From: an uncultured bacterium
GTDB taxonomy: Bacteria > Bacteroidota > Bacteroidia > Bacteroidales > UBA932
Direction: 5' to 3'
DNA: 64,000 nucleotides
Assembly (NCBI GenBank): GCA_949300025.1
Contig: CASGCS010000009.1
Coordinates: forward strand, 1 to 64,000
Shown here: one piece after another, positions 18,601 to 27,781 of the stretch
Layout of the letters: each line of letters opens with the position of its first letter
How positions within the stretch are numbered: position 1 is the stretch's first letter
Notes under the pieces: model-generated
Database searches by the model: none
What the model was told of the DNA's origin: nothing
What the model saw: the letters and a program-made list of their open reading frames with translations, nothing else
Program-made: the position numbers and the translations under genes

Positions 18601-19932
18601 ATGATATTCAAAAGGAAGATTTACGATGAACTTCTGCGATGGAAACGGACAGATGAAGGCAGAACAGCCGTGCTGATACAGGGCGCAAGACGTGTCGGGA
18701 AGTCCACCGTTGCCGAGGAATTTGCGACAAACGAATACGACACTCATATATTGGTGGATTTTGCCGCATGCTCCTCTGAAATCCGCGACTTGTTCAATGA
18801 TGTATCTGACCTTAACCTTATTTTCATGCGGCTGCAACTGGAGTATGGTACAGAATTGAAAGAACGCAAGTCCGCCATTATTTTCGATGAAGTCCAACTT
18901 GCGCCCAAAGCAAGGCAGGCAATCAAGTATCTTGTAAAAGACGGAAGATATGATTACATAGAGACAGGTTCTCTGATTTCAATCCGCAGGAACGTCAAGG
19001 ATATTCTTATTCCAAGCGAGGAAGTCAAACTCCACATGTATCCGATGGATTATGAAGAGTTCAAGTGGGCGTTGGGAGATACTGCAACGATAAAGTTGCT
19101 CCAAGGTTGTTTCCATAACAGGACTTCTTTGGGAGATGCCACGAACCGTAAGTTGATGCGTGATTTCCGCTTGTATATGCTTGTCGGCGGCATGCCGCAG
19201 GCTGTGGCTTCCTACCTTGACACCAACAATCTGGAAAAGGTAGATAGTGTAAAACGTTCCATCATAACATTGTATGAAGACGATTTCAATAAAATAGACC
19301 CGACCGGCAATGCTTCCAAGATGTTCCATCATATTCCGGCTCAACTGACAAGCAATGCCAACAGATATATGACATGGAGAGCGACAGACGGCGCACGGAA
19401 CTCCGACTTGGCTGAAATCATTTCAGAAATCAAGGAATCAATGGTGGTCAACATGGCTTATCATGCCAATAATCCGGGTGCCGGGATGGCATTGCATCAA
19501 GCCCCGAACAAATACAAGATGTTCGCTGGCGATACGGGACTGTTCGTCACTCTCGCGTTTTGGGACAAGAAGTTTACTGACAACACAATTTATCATAAAC
19601 TTCTCAGTGACAACCTAAGTGCCGATTTGGGATATGTCTATGAAAATGTCATCGCCCAAATGTTGAAATCTTCCGGGCATGAGTTGTATTATTACACATT
19701 TCCTACAGAAAGCGGAAAGCATAACTACGAGGTGGATTTTTTGATAGCCGAAGCCGACAAGGTAAGCCCCATTGAGGTTAAATCGTCTGGTTATAAGGCC
19801 CATGCTTCTTTGGATGCCTTTTGCAGAAAATTTTCGGCACGGATAAAAAACAAATATCTGATTTATACGAAAGATATGCGCAAAGAAGAAGATCTGCTGT
19901 GTCTTCCGGCATATATGGCAATGTTTCTTTGA
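18601..19932 (+). CDS. AAA-type ATPase with C-terminal DUF4143 domain
   Basis: The 443-aa protein has a P-loop GARRVGKST at residues 28-36 and Walker B IIFDEVQ, followed by the typical YIETGSLISI sensor strand. The C-terminal DUF4143 domain ends in a restriction-endonuclease-like pattern (YEVDFLI ... IEVKSS, about residues 380-400), so a metal-dependent nuclease activity is possible. These proteins are widespread in anaerobe genomes and their role is unsettled; they are sometimes compared with the ATPase half of toxin-like systems. It is monocistronic with a perfect promoter and iterated repeats upstream. Base composition is lower in GC than the efflux operon, consistent with acquisition. Confidence 0.9.
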   Translation: MIFKRKIYDELLRWKRTDEGRTAVLIQGARRVGKSTVAEEFATNEYDTHILVDFAACSSEIRDLFNDVSDLNLIFMRLQLEYGTELKERKSAIIFDEVQLAPKARQAIKYLVKDGRYDYIETGSLISIRRNVKDILIPSEEVKLHMYPMDYEEFKWALGDTATIKLLQGCFHNRTSLGDATNRKLMRDFRLYMLVGGMPQAVASYLDTNNLEKVDSVKRSIITLYEDDFNKIDPTGNASKMFHHIPAQLTSNANRYMTWRATDGARNSDLAEIISEIKESMVVNMAYHANNPGAGMALHQAPNKYKMFAGDTGLFVTLAFWDKKFTDNTIYHKLLSDNLSADLGYVYENVIAQMLKSSGHELYYYTFPTESGKHNYEVDFLIAEADKVSPIEVKSSGYKAHASLDAFCRKFSARIKNKYLIYTKDMRKEEDLLCLPAYMAMFL

Positions 19933-19957
19933 TTAGCCATTGCTCTCGGCTTGCAGT

Positions 19958-21004
19958 TTATTTTAATCTTATCTGCGAGAATTTCCGGCGCCCGGTAAAG
20001 AATTTCAATATGATGCTGCGGTTATATGCTCCGGCCATATATTTGGGGAAGGAACTTGTATAACCGATTATGCGGGAAGAGACCCTGCTCTTTTTCCTGA
20101 GTTTTCTGTAATCTTTGTGCGCCTTGACAACCGCCTTGAAACTTTCGGTTTTCCCTTGCAGAAGATAGACAGCCGCAGAGGCCCCGTCTAAAAGCATTCT
20201 GGCAAACAGCAGACTTTTTCTCCGCAGCAGATGCCTCCCCTTGCCCTTTCTGTACGGCAGGTTCTTGTAGAGCATCAGCAGGTTGTTCCTGTAATTGAGG
20301 TAGAGCTTGAAGGGAGAGTCGTTCGGCAGTGCGCCTCCGCCTACATGGTAGACCATGCTTTGGGGCACTGACCATACATGATAACCCATAAGTTTTGCCC
20401 TCCAGCAGAAATCTATCTCCTCCATGTGGGCGAAAAAGAGTTCGTCCAGCCCGTAGAGTTGTTTGTAGATGGAACTTCTTACCGCCATGCAGGCTCCCGA
20501 AGCCCAGAATATCTCCATGGGTGTGTCATACTGTCCCTCATCCTCTTCTATTTCGGATAGAATCCTTCCACGGCAGAAGGGGTAGCCGTATCTGTCTATG
20601 AATCCGCCGCATGCACCGGCATATTCGAATTTGCCGGGTTCCGCCTCGCTCAGAATCTTGGGCATGCAGATTCCGGCGTCGGGGTGGCGTTCCATAAAGT
20701 CTATCAACTGCTCTATCCAGCCGTCGGTAACCCTTATGTCTGAATTTATGAGAATGTAATACTCGGCGTCTATCTCCTTGAACGCTCTGTTGTATCCTCC
20801 GGTAAAACCGTAGTTCTTGTCGAATACAATAAGCCTTGTATCAGGATACTCCTCTTTCAGAAATTCCACCGAACCGTCTGTAGAGCCGTTGTCGGCTACA
20901 ATCACCTCGCCATATTCGGGCGGGGTGTATTTCAGCAGCACAGGCAGGTACTTTTGCAGAAAGCCCTTGCCGTTCCAGTTCAGTATTACGACAGCCGATT
21001 TCAT
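19958..21004 (-). CDS. Family 2 glycosyltransferase
   Basis: The 348-aa protein begins MKSAVVILNWNGKGFL, a standard GT2 opening, with ADNGSTDGS (nucleotide binding), the metal-binding LINSDIRV (DxD-like) region and a C-terminal FWASGACMAVRSS/EEIDFCWRA segment with the catalytic ED-type pair. It probably transfers a sugar (rhamnosyl-type relatives) to a surface glycan. The start at 21004 was chosen over a longer reading because the -7 box lies just upstream at 21012. The stop converges on the ATPase gene. Confidence 0.9.
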   Translation of the reverse strand: MKSAVVILNWNGKGFLQKYLPVLLKYTPPEYGEVIVADNGSTDGSVEFLKEEYPDTRLIVFDKNYGFTGGYNRAFKEIDAEYYILINSDIRVTDGWIEQLIDFMERHPDAGICMPKILSEAEPGKFEYAGACGGFIDRYGYPFCRGRILSEIEEDEGQYDTPMEIFWASGACMAVRSSIYKQLYGLDELFFAHMEEIDFCWRAKLMGYHVWSVPQSMVYHVGGGALPNDSPFKLYLNYRNNLLMLYKNLPYRKGKGRHLLRRKSLLFARMLLDGASAAVYLLQGKTESFKAVVKAHKDYRKLRKKSRVSSRIIGYTSSFPKYMAGAYNRSIILKFFTGRRKFSQIRLK

Positions 21005-21011
21005 CTGCCGG

Positions 21012-21019
21012 CAAAGATA
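21012..21019 (-). promoter_or_regulatory. -7 box for the glycosyltransferase
   Basis: On the minus strand TATCTTTG (21019 to 21012) lies 7 bp upstream of the start codon, implying a very short leader. No clean -33 box is found, so the assignment is moderate. Confidence 0.5.
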
Positions 21020-21108
21020 CGCAAAGTCATTAAAAAGGTGCAACAATTAAAAAAAATTGCCGGAGATCCCGTGCAGGATTCCGGCAACTTCACTGTTGTG
21101 TGCGATCT

Positions 21109-22665
21109 CTATTTTGTCACCCTTTCGAGCCACTTGACCATACCGAACATTCCTCCCATAGATACGGCGCATACTATGAGGAATATGCACCAGCACTGCC
21201 AGATAGGAATGGCGTTGTAGAGCAGCGGGCCTATCCACAAAAGCAGGTTGCCTACGGCAGTCGCGCAGAGCCACAGGCCCTGGCAGAGTCCCTGCATGTG
21301 TTTGGGAGCCACTTTGGAGACGAACGAAAGCCCCAGCGGAGAGATGAACAACTCTGCAACCGTAAGGAAGAAGTAAAGTACAATCAATACCCAGGGGCCT
21401 ACCTTAGCTGCATACTGTGTGGCGGGATCGAGCTCACGGAACGCCTCGGCTGAAGGATAGTCGAAGCAGACAAATGCCAGGAACAGGTATGCAAGCCCGG
21501 CGATTCCCATACCGTATGCGATTTTTCTCGGGGTTGAAATAGGATTCCCGCGGCGTGCAAGCCAGCTGAAAAGCACTATGATAAGCGGTGTAAGCACAAT
21601 CACGAAGAAAGGATTTACCGCCTGCCAGATTTCAGGTGCAATGGTGGTTGTATCTACAAAGTCGCGGGCGAAGAATGAAAGCGATGCTCCGTTCTGGTGG
21701 AAAGAGAACCAGAAGAAGATTACAATGCCCAGGATTGCAAAGAGGGCATACATGCGCTGCTTGATCTCCTTTGCCATTGCTGCCTTCTCTTCATGTGTAT
21801 AATTTTCAACAACCTTGGCTGCCTTTTTGCCCGGATTCGGGAATATCTTCTTTGTAAATACGAATATAATTAGAGATATGACCATTGCAGCCACAGATGC
21901 TATGAACGAATAGTGGATACCCTCGTTGAATATCTTGAGGTAGTTCTCGCTGAAGACCGCCAGGTCTGTAACGGGCAGTGTGGTGGCCTGTGCTGCCATA
22001 TCGGTAAATTCCTGAATCTTGTCTGCACTCCATTGCGCGCCGTTTGCCAGGAACTCGTGGCACCTTTCGGGCAGAGATGCATTGTATATCATGTCGTTTG
22101 CCTTGAGCCACCATGAACGGAGCAGGGGAGCTACGAAAGGAGCTACAAGACCGCCGATGTTAATGAATACATAGAAAATCTGGAAACCGGTATCGCGTTT
22201 GTTCTTTGCTATTGCAAGGGCCTCTTCTCCCTGTTTTGCCGCATCTGCTTCGTAGTTGTCGTAAATCTGACCTACAATAGCCTGCAGGTTGCCTTTGAAC
22301 AGACCGTTGCCGAATGCAATCAGAAAGAGGGCTATGCATGTCATGGCAAGCAGCCAACTGTGGTTGCCGCTTGTGGCAAGGATTGGAATTGAAAGCAGTG
22401 CATATCCCAATGACATTACAACCAGTCCGCTGATAATGGTACCTTTATAATTTTGGGTTTTGTCGGAAATAAAACCTCCGACAAGGCTCAGCACATAGAT
22501 GCCGGCATAGAAAATAGAGTAGATTAATCCTCCGGCCTCTTCGCTCAGACCGAATTTCGAACAGAGAAACAAAACGAGCACCGCATTCATGATGTAGTAC
22601 CCGAAGCGCTCGCCCATATTCGACAATGCGGCGGGAATCAGGCCTTTAGGTTGATTGAACAACAT
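21109..22665 (-). CDS. POT/PTR-family proton-dependent oligopeptide transporter
   Basis: The 518-aa protein has about 12-14 hydrophobic segments and the family signature NMGERFGYY (ExxERFxYY-type) in the first helix, then GGFISDK and GNGLFKGNLQ signatures. It imports di- and tripeptides with protons across the inner membrane. The central insertion (about residues 200-240) is common in Bacteroidota members. Its promoter faces that of the acyltransferase gene; the two genes are divergent. Confidence 0.93.
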   Translation of the reverse strand: MLFNQPKGLIPAALSNMGERFGYYIMNAVLVLFLCSKFGLSEEAGGLIYSIFYAGIYVLSLVGGFISDKTQNYKGTIISGLVVMSLGYALLSIPILATSGNHSWLLAMTCIALFLIAFGNGLFKGNLQAIVGQIYDNYEADAAKQGEEALAIAKNKRDTGFQIFYVFINIGGLVAPFVAPLLRSWWLKANDMIYNASLPERCHEFLANGAQWSADKIQEFTDMAAQATTLPVTDLAVFSENYLKIFNEGIHYSFIASVAAMVISLIIFVFTKKIFPNPGKKAAKVVENYTHEEKAAMAKEIKQRMYALFAILGIVIFFWFSFHQNGASLSFFARDFVDTTTIAPEIWQAVNPFFVIVLTPLIIVLFSWLARRGNPISTPRKIAYGMGIAGLAYLFLAFVCFDYPSAEAFRELDPATQYAAKVGPWVLIVLYFFLTVAELFISPLGLSFVSKVAPKHMQGLCQGLWLCATAVGNLLLWIGPLLYNAIPIWQCWCIFLIVCAVSMGGMFGMVKWLERVTK

Positions 22666-22720
22666 AGGTTGAAATTTTAAGTTAATATTAGTTTTTATTT
22701 GAAATCAAAAAGCATTCTTA

Positions 22721-22752
22721 CAAAGATAAAAAGAAAGAGAGAGCGGAGCAAA
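22721..22752 (-). promoter_or_regulatory. Promoter of the peptide transporter
   Basis: On the minus strand TTTG (22752-22749) and TATCTTTG (22728-22721) are 20 bp apart, near the Bacteroidota consensus. The start codon lies about 55 bp downstream. Confidence 0.7.
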
Positions 22753-22773
22753 TCTATTTTTCTGCAAAATGGT

Positions 22774-22781
22774 TACCTTTG
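22774..22781 (+). promoter_or_regulatory. -7 box of the acyltransferase gene
   Basis: TACCTTTG fits TAnnTTTG and precedes the chosen start by 18 bp. It overlaps an in-frame ATG at 22779, which argues that the ATG at 22800 is the true start. Confidence 0.5.
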
Positions 22782-22799
22782 TGGAAAAGTGGGCAGGAG

Positions 22800-23735
22800 A
22801 TGGCAAGAATTATCGCTTCAATAGTCTGGTGTTTCATATATGCGGCTTCGCTGCTGCCGCTCAGGCTGCACTATCTCTTTTCCGATTTTCTGGCATGGCT
22901 GTTAAGAGACATTCTCGCATACAGAAAATCCACCATATATATAAATCTTGCACGCAGTTTTCCTCAACTCAGATACGGGGAGATAAAAGAACTGTCGAAA
23001 CAATATTATAAATATATGTGCGACATCATGGTGGAGAGCATCTGGCAAATTTCGGCCTCTGACAGGAAGTTGTGCAGGATGGTAGATATGGAGGGAGGAG
23101 AGTTGGTCGACGGGCTCATGAAGCGCTTCGGCAAAGTCATAGCAATGGTAGGCCACCGGGGAAACTGGGAGATGCTGGGAACCCTTTGCCGTGAGAATGC
23201 GGTGCGGAGCCCAGAGAGTTTTTCAAGCAATGAAATTATCATAACATACAAGGTGGCGCGCAGCAAGGTGGCCAACCTGCTCTTTGAAAAGATAAGGATG
23301 CATGAGTACAGGAAATTCCGCAACCCGGGCAGAATCGTAAGTTCAAAACAGATTCTGCACCATGCGGCAACCGCTCCCGAAAAGGGGCTGTATATCTTTA
23401 TTGCAGACCAGTATCCCCGTCAGGGGGGTATTCCGGTCATGTTTCTCAACCAGCAGACCATATTTTTTGCAGGGGCGGAGTTTATAGCCAGGCGTTTGGG
23501 GCTGCCTGTGGTCTATCTCGACATAGAGCATCGGAAAAGGGGCTCCTACCTTATGAAATTCTCATTGATTTGCGAAGATTCCCGCAATACGCAGCGTGGA
23601 TTCATTACGCGCGAATATGCCAGGCTGCTGGAAGAGCATATAAATGCAAACAGGCACAACTGGCTCTGGAGCCATAAACGGTGGAAGCGCGGCTTTACCG
23701 AGAAAGAACGGCGCGAGTATGATAATTTCGCCTAA
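22800..23735 (+). CDS. LpxL/HtrB-like lipid A (lysophospholipid) acyltransferase
   Basis: The 311-aa protein has an N-terminal membrane anchor and the acyltransferase motif GHRGNWE (about residues 133-139), the HxxxxD/E-type catalytic box of the late lipid A acyltransferases, with Arg where Phe is common. Further family blocks are FIADQYPRQGG and the C-terminal WLWSHKRWK. It should add a secondary acyl chain to lipid A at the inner membrane. The start at 22800 is set by the -7 box. Confidence 0.9.
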   Translation: MARIIASIVWCFIYAASLLPLRLHYLFSDFLAWLLRDILAYRKSTIYINLARSFPQLRYGEIKELSKQYYKYMCDIMVESIWQISASDRKLCRMVDMEGGELVDGLMKRFGKVIAMVGHRGNWEMLGTLCRENAVRSPESFSSNEIIITYKVARSKVANLLFEKIRMHEYRKFRNPGRIVSSKQILHHAATAPEKGLYIFIADQYPRQGGIPVMFLNQQTIFFAGAEFIARRLGLPVVYLDIEHRKRGSYLMKFSLICEDSRNTQRGFITREYARLLEEHINANRHNWLWSHKRWKRGFTEKERREYDNFA

Positions 23736-23741
23736 AAAAGT

Positions 23742-23749
23742 TATCTTTG
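23742..23749 (+). promoter_or_regulatory. -7 box of the DUF4831 gene
   Basis: TATCTTTG lies 32 bp upstream of the start codon at 23782 and just after the acyltransferase stop, so the two genes are probably transcribed separately. No clear -33 box. Confidence 0.5.
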
Positions 23750-23781
23750 CTCTGTTGTGTTAATCATTTAAAAATACCGAC

Positions 23782-24852
23782 ATGAAAATCTTGAAAAAGG
23801 CAATGGTTTTTGCATCTGTCCTCGCGCTCTCATATAATGCAGCGTCCGGACAGCTTCTTAATGCAGGGGCTCCCGCTCCTGCGGGTGCAATAATATATTC
23901 GCTTCCCGTAACGACAGTCATGCTGGAGGTTACGGCGGAATGCGAATCTTTCGTTGCGGGCCCCTATGCCGCCTATGCAGAGAAATATCTGGGCATACAG
24001 GCCCGTACAGAGAGTGCAGATACATATACGATAAAGGCTGTGAAGATGTATCCGGCAGTCGAGGCAGACCCGTCTCTGAAAGTGGCTGTAAATCTTGGCT
24101 CATCCAAGAATGCCTCAGCCAACTTCCTGAACTTCTGTACTCAGGGGCTTATCATGGCATCCGATGCCGGCTCCGGCAAGCCTTTTGAGTGGCGTTTCCC
24201 CTCAAAGGCCGGCAATGACATTTTCGCAGGCGCCGGAGTTTCGCAGAATCTCGACAGCAGGACAACAACACTCTACAAGACAGTGCGCACGGCCGGCGGG
24301 TTGGAGAAGGTTCCCGTGCAGCAGTCGCAGATAGTGGAAAAGAGCGCGGAAAAGAAGGCTGAACAGACAGCCTCCCTGATTTTCAAACTCAGACAGACCA
24401 GAATAGACATTATTACCGGCAATACCGACGCTACATACAGCGGAGAGGCAATGGGCGCTGCCATAAAGGAGATAGACAGGCTTGAAAAGGAGTATCTGAG
24501 TCTCTTTTTGGGAAAATCTGTCAAGGATGTGCAGCGTGTTCTCTTTGATGTTACTCCAAAGGCCGGGGAAAGGCAGATGTATATCGCTTTCAGAATATCC
24601 GACTCCCAGGGCCTCCAGCCCTCATCCAACATGAGCGGCAGGCCGATAGTGCTGGAACTGATTCCGGAGGGTAACGTTGCCGCAGGCGGCATGGCTGTCG
24701 AGAGTGCGGCAAAAGGGAGAATCTATTACCGTGAACCTGTCGTTGTAACGGCAAGGCTTCTTGACGGCCAGAAGGAGCTGCTCCAGACCCGTTTCCCGGT
24801 ATATCAGTTCGGCCCCGTCCAGTCGTTCCCTGCCGACATTGCCGTAAAATGA
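23782..24852 (+). CDS. DUF4831-family secreted protein
   Basis: The 356-aa protein has a signal peptide (MKILKKAMVFASVLALSYNAASG) and no membrane helices, so it is periplasmic or outer-membrane associated. The body matches what I know of DUF4831, a Bacteroidota family with a conserved YSLPVTTVMLEVTAE strand near the N-terminus and an LGKSVKDVQRVLFDVTP block. The function is unknown. It is followed by pepD after 42 bp. Confidence 0.8.
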   Translation: MKILKKAMVFASVLALSYNAASGQLLNAGAPAPAGAIIYSLPVTTVMLEVTAECESFVAGPYAAYAEKYLGIQARTESADTYTIKAVKMYPAVEADPSLKVAVNLGSSKNASANFLNFCTQGLIMASDAGSGKPFEWRFPSKAGNDIFAGAGVSQNLDSRTTTLYKTVRTAGGLEKVPVQQSQIVEKSAEKKAEQTASLIFKLRQTRIDIITGNTDATYSGEAMGAAIKEIDRLEKEYLSLFLGKSVKDVQRVLFDVTPKAGERQMYIAFRISDSQGLQPSSNMSGRPIVLELIPEGNVAAGGMAVESAAKGRIYYREPVVVTARLLDGQKELLQTRFPVYQFGPVQSFPADIAVK

Positions 24853-24894
24853 CATGCAACAGAAAACACATTTTAAACCATAAAGCAATTAGTT

Positions 24895-26349
24895 ATGATT
24901 ATATCAGAGTTGAACCCGCAAAGGGTTTGGAAAAATTTCTATGAATTGACAAAGATTCCGCGTCCCTCCAAGAACGAAGGCAGGGCTGCAGAGTACCTTT
25001 ACCAGTTCGGCAAAAAACTGGGGCTGGAGACCATAAAGGATGAGGTAGGTAATGTCATAATAAGAAAACCTGCGACAAAGGGGATGGAAAACAGGGCCGG
25101 AATCATACTCCAGGGCCATGTAGACATGGTTCCCCAGAAGAACAGCGACGTTGATTTCAATTTCGATACAGACCCCATACAGCCCAGGATAGTGGACGGA
25201 TGGGTCTATGCAACCGGTACTACTCTCGGTGCCGACAACGGGCTCGGCTGTGCGGTGGCGATGACCGTGCTTGAGGCCGATGACCTGCAGCACGGGCCGA
25301 TAGAGGCGCTCTTTACAATAGAGGAGGAGACGGGCATGAAGGGCGCAAGATCCTTGAAGCCCGGACTTTTGCAGAATAAAATCCTTTTGAATCTCGATTC
25401 TGAGGAGGAGGGAGAACTATACGTGGGATGTGCGGGCGGTCTCGACTGTTCGGCAACATTCAGATATTCCGAGATTCCTGTCCCTGCCGGCTATACTGGA
25501 GCAAAGATTGCAGTCAAGGGCCTTCTGGGCGGTCACTCCGGAATGGACATAGTGCTTTACAGGGCTAACGCCAACAAGGTGATGGCAAGAGTGCTTCTGC
25601 CGCTCTTGCGCGACCTGAAGGCTGAACTCGTGGAGATAGAGGGCGGTACATTGAGAAATGCCATACCTCGCGAGGCGTTTGCAACGATTGCAGTTGAAAA
25701 GGGCAAATTGGATGAGGCCAGAAAGATTGTGGCGCGTATAGAGAAGGATGCCCGTGCGGAGTTCTCTGCAACAGACAAGGATATGAAGATTTCGATAGAG
25801 GAGGCTCCGGTTGCGGCAAAGGCAATAGAGAGCAAGGTGGCGCTCAACATGATAAAGGCTATTTACGGCTGTCCGAGCAGTGTGGAGAGGATGAGCGATG
25901 CCATGCCGGGGCTGGTGGAGACTTCCAACAATATGGCAATGGTCAAGTCTGCCGACGGTGTTATCTCGGTTCACAGCCTTATGAGAAGCTCGGTGGACAG
26001 CGCAAAAGATGACCTGGCGGAAAAGATGCGCGCAATATTCGAACTCGGAGGCGCGGAGGTTGTCTTTACCGGCGGATATTCCGGATGGAAGCCCAATATG
26101 GATTCTCCGATTCTCAAGGAGATGAAGAGCGTATATGCAAAACTTTTCGGCAAGGAGGCTGCAGTTATGGCAATCCACGCCGGCCTTGAGTGCGGTATTC
26201 TCGGCGGAACCTATCCCGACTGGGACATGATTTCATGCGGACCTACAATTCGTTCTCCCCATTCTCCTGACGAGAGGGTAAACATAGAGAGCGTAGACAG
26301 GCTCTGGAAGTTCATTGTGGAGGTGCTTAAGGAGGCGCCCGAAAAATAG
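24895..26349 (+). CDS. pepD: Aminoacyl-histidine dipeptidase (M20 family)
   Basis: PepD cleaves Xaa-His and other dipeptides. The 484-aa zinc peptidase has GHVDMVPQ (His and Asp ligands), GADNGLGCAVA, the catalytic IEEETGMKGA glutamate pair, and a C-terminal IHAGLECGIL metal ligand block, with the lid domain between. Length and order are normal for the family. A terminator follows 44 bp after the stop. With the nearby peptide transporter it fits a peptide-using lifestyle. Confidence 0.95.
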   Translation: MIISELNPQRVWKNFYELTKIPRPSKNEGRAAEYLYQFGKKLGLETIKDEVGNVIIRKPATKGMENRAGIILQGHVDMVPQKNSDVDFNFDTDPIQPRIVDGWVYATGTTLGADNGLGCAVAMTVLEADDLQHGPIEALFTIEEETGMKGARSLKPGLLQNKILLNLDSEEEGELYVGCAGGLDCSATFRYSEIPVPAGYTGAKIAVKGLLGGHSGMDIVLYRANANKVMARVLLPLLRDLKAELVEIEGGTLRNAIPREAFATIAVEKGKLDEARKIVARIEKDARAEFSATDKDMKISIEEAPVAAKAIESKVALNMIKAIYGCPSSVERMSDAMPGLVETSNNMAMVKSADGVISVHSLMRSSVDSAKDDLAEKMRAIFELGGAEVVFTGGYSGWKPNMDSPILKEMKSVYAKLFGKEAAVMAIHAGLECGILGGTYPDWDMISCGPTIRSPHSPDERVNIESVDRLWKFIVEVLKEAPEK

Positions 26350-26392
26350 GCGCTGTAAAGGCAGAGACTTTAAACGCTGCAATATGAATAAG

Positions 26393-26428
26393 GAAGCCGC
26401 AGGAGAGTATCCGCGGCTTCTCTGTTTT
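26393..26428. terminator. Terminator between pepD and the convergent Ig-like lipoprotein
   Basis: GAAGCCGC (26393-26400) pairs with GCGGCTTC (26413-26420), followed by TCTGTTTT. It ends pepD and lies only 3 bp from the convergent lipoprotein stop. Confidence 0.75.
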
Positions 26429-26431
26429 ATC

Positions 26432-26773
26432 TCAAATCTGTTTTGCCGGTTCTTCTACTGTTATCCGGCACTGGGCGCTTGCATCATCGGCACTTGCCGT
26501 AACAATGGCCGTCCCTTTGGATATGGCTGTAACGACACCCTCGTCGGTTACCGTCAAGACTCCATTGTCGCTGCTGCTCCAGACAACCGGCACATCCAGC
26601 GGAGGTGTCAGTTCGGCCGAGAGTTGTATTACCTCTCCCACCACCATATAGAGCGAGTTGCTGTTGAGGAGTATCTTCTCTACGTGGAGCTCCTCCTTGC
26701 TGCATGATGAAAGCTGGCAGAATGAGCCTGCTGCAACAAGCACTGTCAGAAATAATGATACGATTCTTTTCAT
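26432..26773 (-). CDS. Small lipoprotein with one bacterial Ig-like (Big_2) domain
   Basis: The 113-aa protein has a lipoprotein signal with lipobox LSSC (Cys24) and a single Big_2 domain, shown by LNSNSLYMVVGEVIQLSAEL, VVWSSSDNGVLTV and GTAIVTASADD. Usually this domain is repeated in larger surface proteins; here it stands alone, so the protein may be a minimal surface or adhesion-scaffold lipoprotein. It is 23 bp downstream of the YitT gene and probably co-transcribed. Confidence 0.82.
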   Translation of the reverse strand: MKRIVSLFLTVLVAAGSFCQLSSCSKEELHVEKILLNSNSLYMVVGEVIQLSAELTPPLDVPVVWSSSDNGVLTVTDEGVVTAISKGTAIVTASADDASAQCRITVEEPAKQI

Positions 26774-26796
26774 TGTATTGCGTTTAATGTCTAAAT

Positions 26797-27699
26797 CTAA
26801 ATCCGTTTGAAGCCTTCACCGAGTATTTCCGATGAATTTATCACATTTACAAATGCGGTATCGTCTATCTCCTTGATTCTTTTGCGCAGCGAAATGAGTT
26901 CTTTCATGGAGACTATGGTATAGATCATTTTCTTGTTTTCCCCGCTGAAGGCGCCGGTCGCCTCCATTATCGTGGCTCCGCGCTGCATGTCGTTTATAAT
27001 GAAATCTTTAATCTCGTCGCTTTTCTGTGAGATTATCAATACTGTCTTGTTGGAGAAGAAGCCGTCCACCACAAGGTCTATCACCTTGCCTTCTATTATT
27101 ATGATTATCCACGAATACATCGGAAGCCTCCAGTCTCCGAACGCTATTACCGTAGTGAGTGTAATGGTGCAGTCTACAATCATGACCAGCACTCCGAGCG
27201 ATATATGGGTGAATTTGTTGAGAATCATTGAAATTATGTCGCTTCCTCCTGAAGTGGCTCCGGAACGGAACACCATTCCGAGCCCCAGGCCGTATGTCAC
27301 TCCGCCGAAAATCGAAGAGAGCATCTGCTCCTGCAGCATGGATCTCTCTGTAATTTCAGGCTCGAGCAGCGGGGCAAAGCCGTAGGTGGAGTGGATTATC
27401 CACATGAAAAGTGGAATGAGAAACGTGCATATAACTGTCTTGATGCCGAATTTTCCTCCCAGAAAATAGATGCCTATAAGCAGCAGGGGAATATCCATGC
27501 AGAGGGCGGAGACTTCTGTTCTCCAACCGAATAGGTGATGGAACACCATTGCTATTCCGTATGTTCCTCCGGGAGCGAAACCGTACGGTTCGGCAAACAT
27601 TACCGCCCCCAATGTAAACAAGAAGCATCCGCCTGCAAGCAGTGCGTAATTTTTAAAGAACTCTTTTGAAAAGAGTTTTTCCTGTCTCCCGTTCTCCAT
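26797..27699 (-). CDS. YitT-family membrane protein with DUF2179 domain
   Basis: The 300-aa protein has five to six transmembrane helices in the first two thirds (FAPGGTYGIAMVFHHL near residue 35 and GLVFRSGATSGGSDIISMIL are family blocks). The soluble C-terminal DUF2179 domain (about residues 230-300) ends in VINSSEILGEGFKRI. YitT proteins are found across bacteria and their transport role is not established. It is divergent from the TPR regulator. Confidence 0.92.
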   Translation of the reverse strand: MENGRQEKLFSKEFFKNYALLAGGCFLFTLGAVMFAEPYGFAPGGTYGIAMVFHHLFGWRTEVSALCMDIPLLLIGIYFLGGKFGIKTVICTFLIPLFMWIIHSTYGFAPLLEPEITERSMLQEQMLSSIFGGVTYGLGLGMVFRSGATSGGSDIISMILNKFTHISLGVLVMIVDCTITLTTVIAFGDWRLPMYSWIIIIIEGKVIDLVVDGFFSNKTVLIISQKSDEIKDFIINDMQRGATIMEATGAFSGENKKMIYTIVSMKELISLRKRIKEIDDTAFVNVINSSEILGEGFKRI

Positions 27700-27728
27700 G
27701 CACTAAATTTCTGTAGTCAGGTTTACTT

Positions 27729-27761
27729 TTTGACAAAATTATAAAAATGTGCGTAAATTTG
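27729..27761 (+). promoter_or_regulatory. Candidate promoter of the TPR regulator gene
   Basis: TTTG (27729-27732) and TAAATTTG (27754-27761) are 21 bp apart, slightly wide for consensus. Transcription would begin just before the start region at 27770-27782. Confidence 0.5.
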
Positions 27762-27781
27762 GACGCGCAATGCAAACGAAA